Source: Halobacteroides halobius DSM 5150 | GTDB lineage: Bacteria > Bacillota > Halanaerobiia > Halobacteroidales > Halobacteroidaceae | DNA: 64,000 nt | Direction of reading: 5' to 3' | Assembly: GCF_000328625.1 (NCBI RefSeq) | Contig: NC_019978.1 | Location: 682,001-746,000 of the forward strand | Shown here: piece after piece, positions 62,972 to 64,000 of the stretch | Numbering within the stretch: position 1 is the stretch's first letter | Layout: each line of letters opens with the position of its first letter | Made by a program: the position numbers and the translations under genes | The notes under the pieces: generated by a model | Told to the model about the DNA's origin: nothing | Seen by the model: only the letters and a program-made list of their open reading frames with translations | The model's database searches: none

Positions 62972-63703
62972 TTAGTTGGCCCCTGGATAATCACTAATAT
63001 TAATTGGTACTTCTAAGTTATCATCTTGATAAGTATCAATATACAACTTTCCACTAGTATCTAAAGTTGCTAAGAATACTTTTTTAATATCACTAATTCC
63101 TAAATTATTTAATTGTGATTGTAGCCATTTTTGATCAAGGTTAACTTGTTTAAGATTTTGTTCAATAAGTGCCCCATCATAAATTATTTCAACACTTAAA
63201 CCCTTATAATCTGTAGAAAGATTCATATCTTTTGCTGTTACAGTTTGATATTGTGATTTTTTTAAAACTGATAACTTTCCATTGGTCTCCATAATAGCAA
63301 ATTCAACTTCGGAAGGATTAAAAATCCCTTTATTTCTAAGCATTTCTAAAAGATCAGTAACTCTATAGCGTAATCTAGCTAAATTCTCCTCCATTATTTT
63401 GCCATTCATGATTACTATGGTAGATTCACCATCAATATATTTAGAGGCTGGCCTTGATTTTAGTGTAATAAATTGCATAAGTAAACTACCTGCTGTCCAA
63501 GCTGCTAGTCCAATCCATTGGGGCCAAGTGCCAGTAATTAAATCTGTGGTCAAAGAAGCGGCAATAGACCCAATAGTAATTCCGATGATGTAATCAAAAT
63601 AGGTAAGTTGTCCAATTTGTTGCTTGCCAAGGACTCGAGTGAAGATAAGTAAAGTAATAAAGCCAATTACTGATCTAAATAGTATGACTAGAGTTTCATT
63701 CAT
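62972..63703 (-). CDS. DUF421 (YetF-like) membrane protein
   Basis: A 243-residue membrane protein with three N-terminal segments (residues about 5-80) and a soluble YetF-type domain (ESTIVIMNGKIMEENLARLRYRVTDLLEMLRNKGI and SEVEFAIMETNGKLSVLKKSQ). Spore-membrane relatives of this family occur in Bacillus; function here not known. ATG at 63703 follows GAGGTGATAGA. Forms a two-gene unit with DUF4363. Confidence 0.88.
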   Translation of the reverse strand: MNETLVILFRSVIGFITLLIFTRVLGKQQIGQLTYFDYIIGITIGSIAASLTTDLITGTWPQWIGLAAWTAGSLLMQFITLKSRPASKYIDGESTIVIMNGKIMEENLARLRYRVTDLLEMLRNKGIFNPSEVEFAIMETNGKLSVLKKSQYQTVTAKDMNLSTDYKGLSVEIIYDGALIEQNLKQVNLDQKWLQSQLNNLGISDIKKVFLATLDTSGKLYIDTYQDDNLEVPINISDYPGAN

Positions 63704-63769
63704 TCTATCACCTCATTATTTATATTATGGATTAGTTTAGATTGGAATATTAATTTTTTCTTTATAATC

Positions 63770-63798
63770 TTGACAAAACTACTAAGCTATGTTAATAT
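63770..63798 (+). promoter_or_regulatory. Promoter of the metal-binding-domain gene
   Basis: TTGACA (63770-63775), 17-bp spacer, TAATAT (63793-63798) with a TG two bases before it. Confidence 0.75.
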
Positions 63799-63817
63799 TT
63801 TATACAACAGATACACA

Positions 63818-63833
63818 TAGGGGGTAAGGGTAT
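63818..63833 (+). promoter_or_regulatory. Candidate copper-regulator operator
   Basis: TAGGGGGTAAGGGTAT just downstream of the promoter is unusually G-rich for this DNA and loosely resembles CsoR operators (runs of G and C flanked by TA). Position and gene context support it, but the symmetry is imperfect. Confidence 0.3.
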
Positions 63834-63900
63834 AACAAAAGTATATAATAGAAATATTATTTAGTCTTTAAGGTAATCATAAATTTTAAGGAGGGATAAA

Positions 63901-64000
63901 ATGACAACTGCTAAAGCACTAAGTAAAGAATCATTAGAAATTATAGGCATGAGTTGTGCTTCATGCGCTCAAGCTGTTGAAAATAGTGTAGCTGAATTAG
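63901..64000 (+). CDS. Heavy-metal-associated domain protein, probably copper-transporting ATPase, 3'-truncated
   Basis: The first 33 codons begin MTTAKALSKESLEIIGMSCASCA: an HMA domain with the metal-binding GMSCASC motif. The N-terminal leader before the motif fits CopA-type P1B ATPases more than the short chaperone CopZ, but the rest lies outside the window. ATG at 63901 follows AAGGAGGGATAAA. Likely copper-responsive. Confidence 0.75.
   Translation, partial: MTTAKALSKESLEIIGMSCASCAQAVENSVAEL

Larger units (their letters stand above)
163..63537. repeat. Dispersed heptamer GGGCCAA/TTGGCCC, 56 copies
   Basis: Hand count of all GGCC sites finds 29 GGGCCAA and 27 TTGGCCC among about 80 GGCC. 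Plus copies include 163, 2278, 5612, 6359, 8242, 12801, 12817, 18227, 22053, 24407, 29266, 40806, 44032, 49572, 56598, 59281, 61049 and 63531; minus copies include 6669, 9355, 12039, 14211, 18366, 26312, 29950, 33810, 39764, 47564, 53512, 55718 and 62976. Bases outside the heptamer are not conserved. Copies occur in all codon phases and in two intergenic places. The longest gap (33816-39764) contains the IS. Confidence 0.8.

Noticed and set aside
163-63537. GGGCCAA as a FtsK/SpoIIIE polarity or Chi-like sequence.
   Set aside because: The two orientations are equal (29 and 27), so there is no strand polarity as required.
1-64000. CRISPR array, rRNA genes, prophage.
   Set aside because: No spaced direct repeats of 24-40 bp with unique spacers, no rRNA sequence and no phage structural genes were seen.

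Overview
The window is AT-rich (about one third G+C by eye) chromosomal DNA from a low-GC, endospore-forming Bacillota bacterium. The gene order ribF-rpsO-pnp-(ylxY-like)-ymxH-spoVFA-spoVFB-asd-lysC-dapA-rnj-tepA-ylzJ-ftsK-gntR-rodZ is the classical Bacillus/Clostridia backbone. Spore genes (dipicolinate synthase, SleB-type lytic enzymes, CwlD, PdaB-like deacetylase, a Spo0E-like protein) show a sporulating lineage. Several Na+/H+ antiporters and the overall gene style fit a halophilic anaerobe of the Halanaerobiales, but that placement is inference.

Layout. 1-6.4 kb: ribF (cut by the window edge), rpsO with its own promoter and leader, pnp, nfo, and two paralogous LysM-SleB hydrolases. 6.4-12.5 kb: cell-wall and spore-cortex genes (cwlD, two polysaccharide deacetylase homologues, vanW), dut, a chemoreceptor and ymxH. 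12.5-18.3 kb: a lysine riboswitch with dapB, then the dipicolinate/lysine operon spoVFA-spoVFB-asd-lysC-dapA. 18.4-30.5 kb: RNase J, small genes, queT, a Ca2+-type ATPase, tepA-ylzJ, a Na/Pi transporter, uppP and ftsK. 30.5-36.1 kb: a GntR regulator and a BMP-type nucleoside ABC importer. 36.2-38.6 kb: rodZ split by an intact IS4-family element. 38.6-46.2 kb: CPBP protease, ClC protein, surE, small membrane proteins, an SNF2 helicase, tRNA-Trp, an NhaC antiporter and a Spo0E-like small gene. 46.3-50.7 kb: argC-argJ-argB-argD. 50.8-55 kb: an unusual operon of a PfkB-like protein with an altered catalytic motif, a CBS-domain protein and two CPA-type antiporters. 55-64 kb: lipoprotein, esterase, NusG-II protein, HD hydrolase, carA-carB, DUF4363/DUF421, and the start of a copper-type ATPase or chaperone.

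How genes work together. The riboswitch controls dapB, whose product shares its substrate with dipicolinate synthase; a sigma-K-like promoter sits before spoVFA, so lysine supply and spore dipicolinate can be driven separately. argCJBD and carAB are far apart but share a 14-bp promoter motif, which suggests a common arginine-responsive repressor.

Most unusual signals: (1) the heptamer GGGCCAA (complement TTGGCCC) occurs 56 times, 29 and 27 per strand, where about two are expected by base composition; (2) rodZ is interrupted by an IS whose removal with one 8-bp target duplication restores the reading frame exactly; (3) the PfkB-like/CBS/twin-antiporter operon; (4) several genes whose best-placed start codon is not ATG, GTG or TTG.
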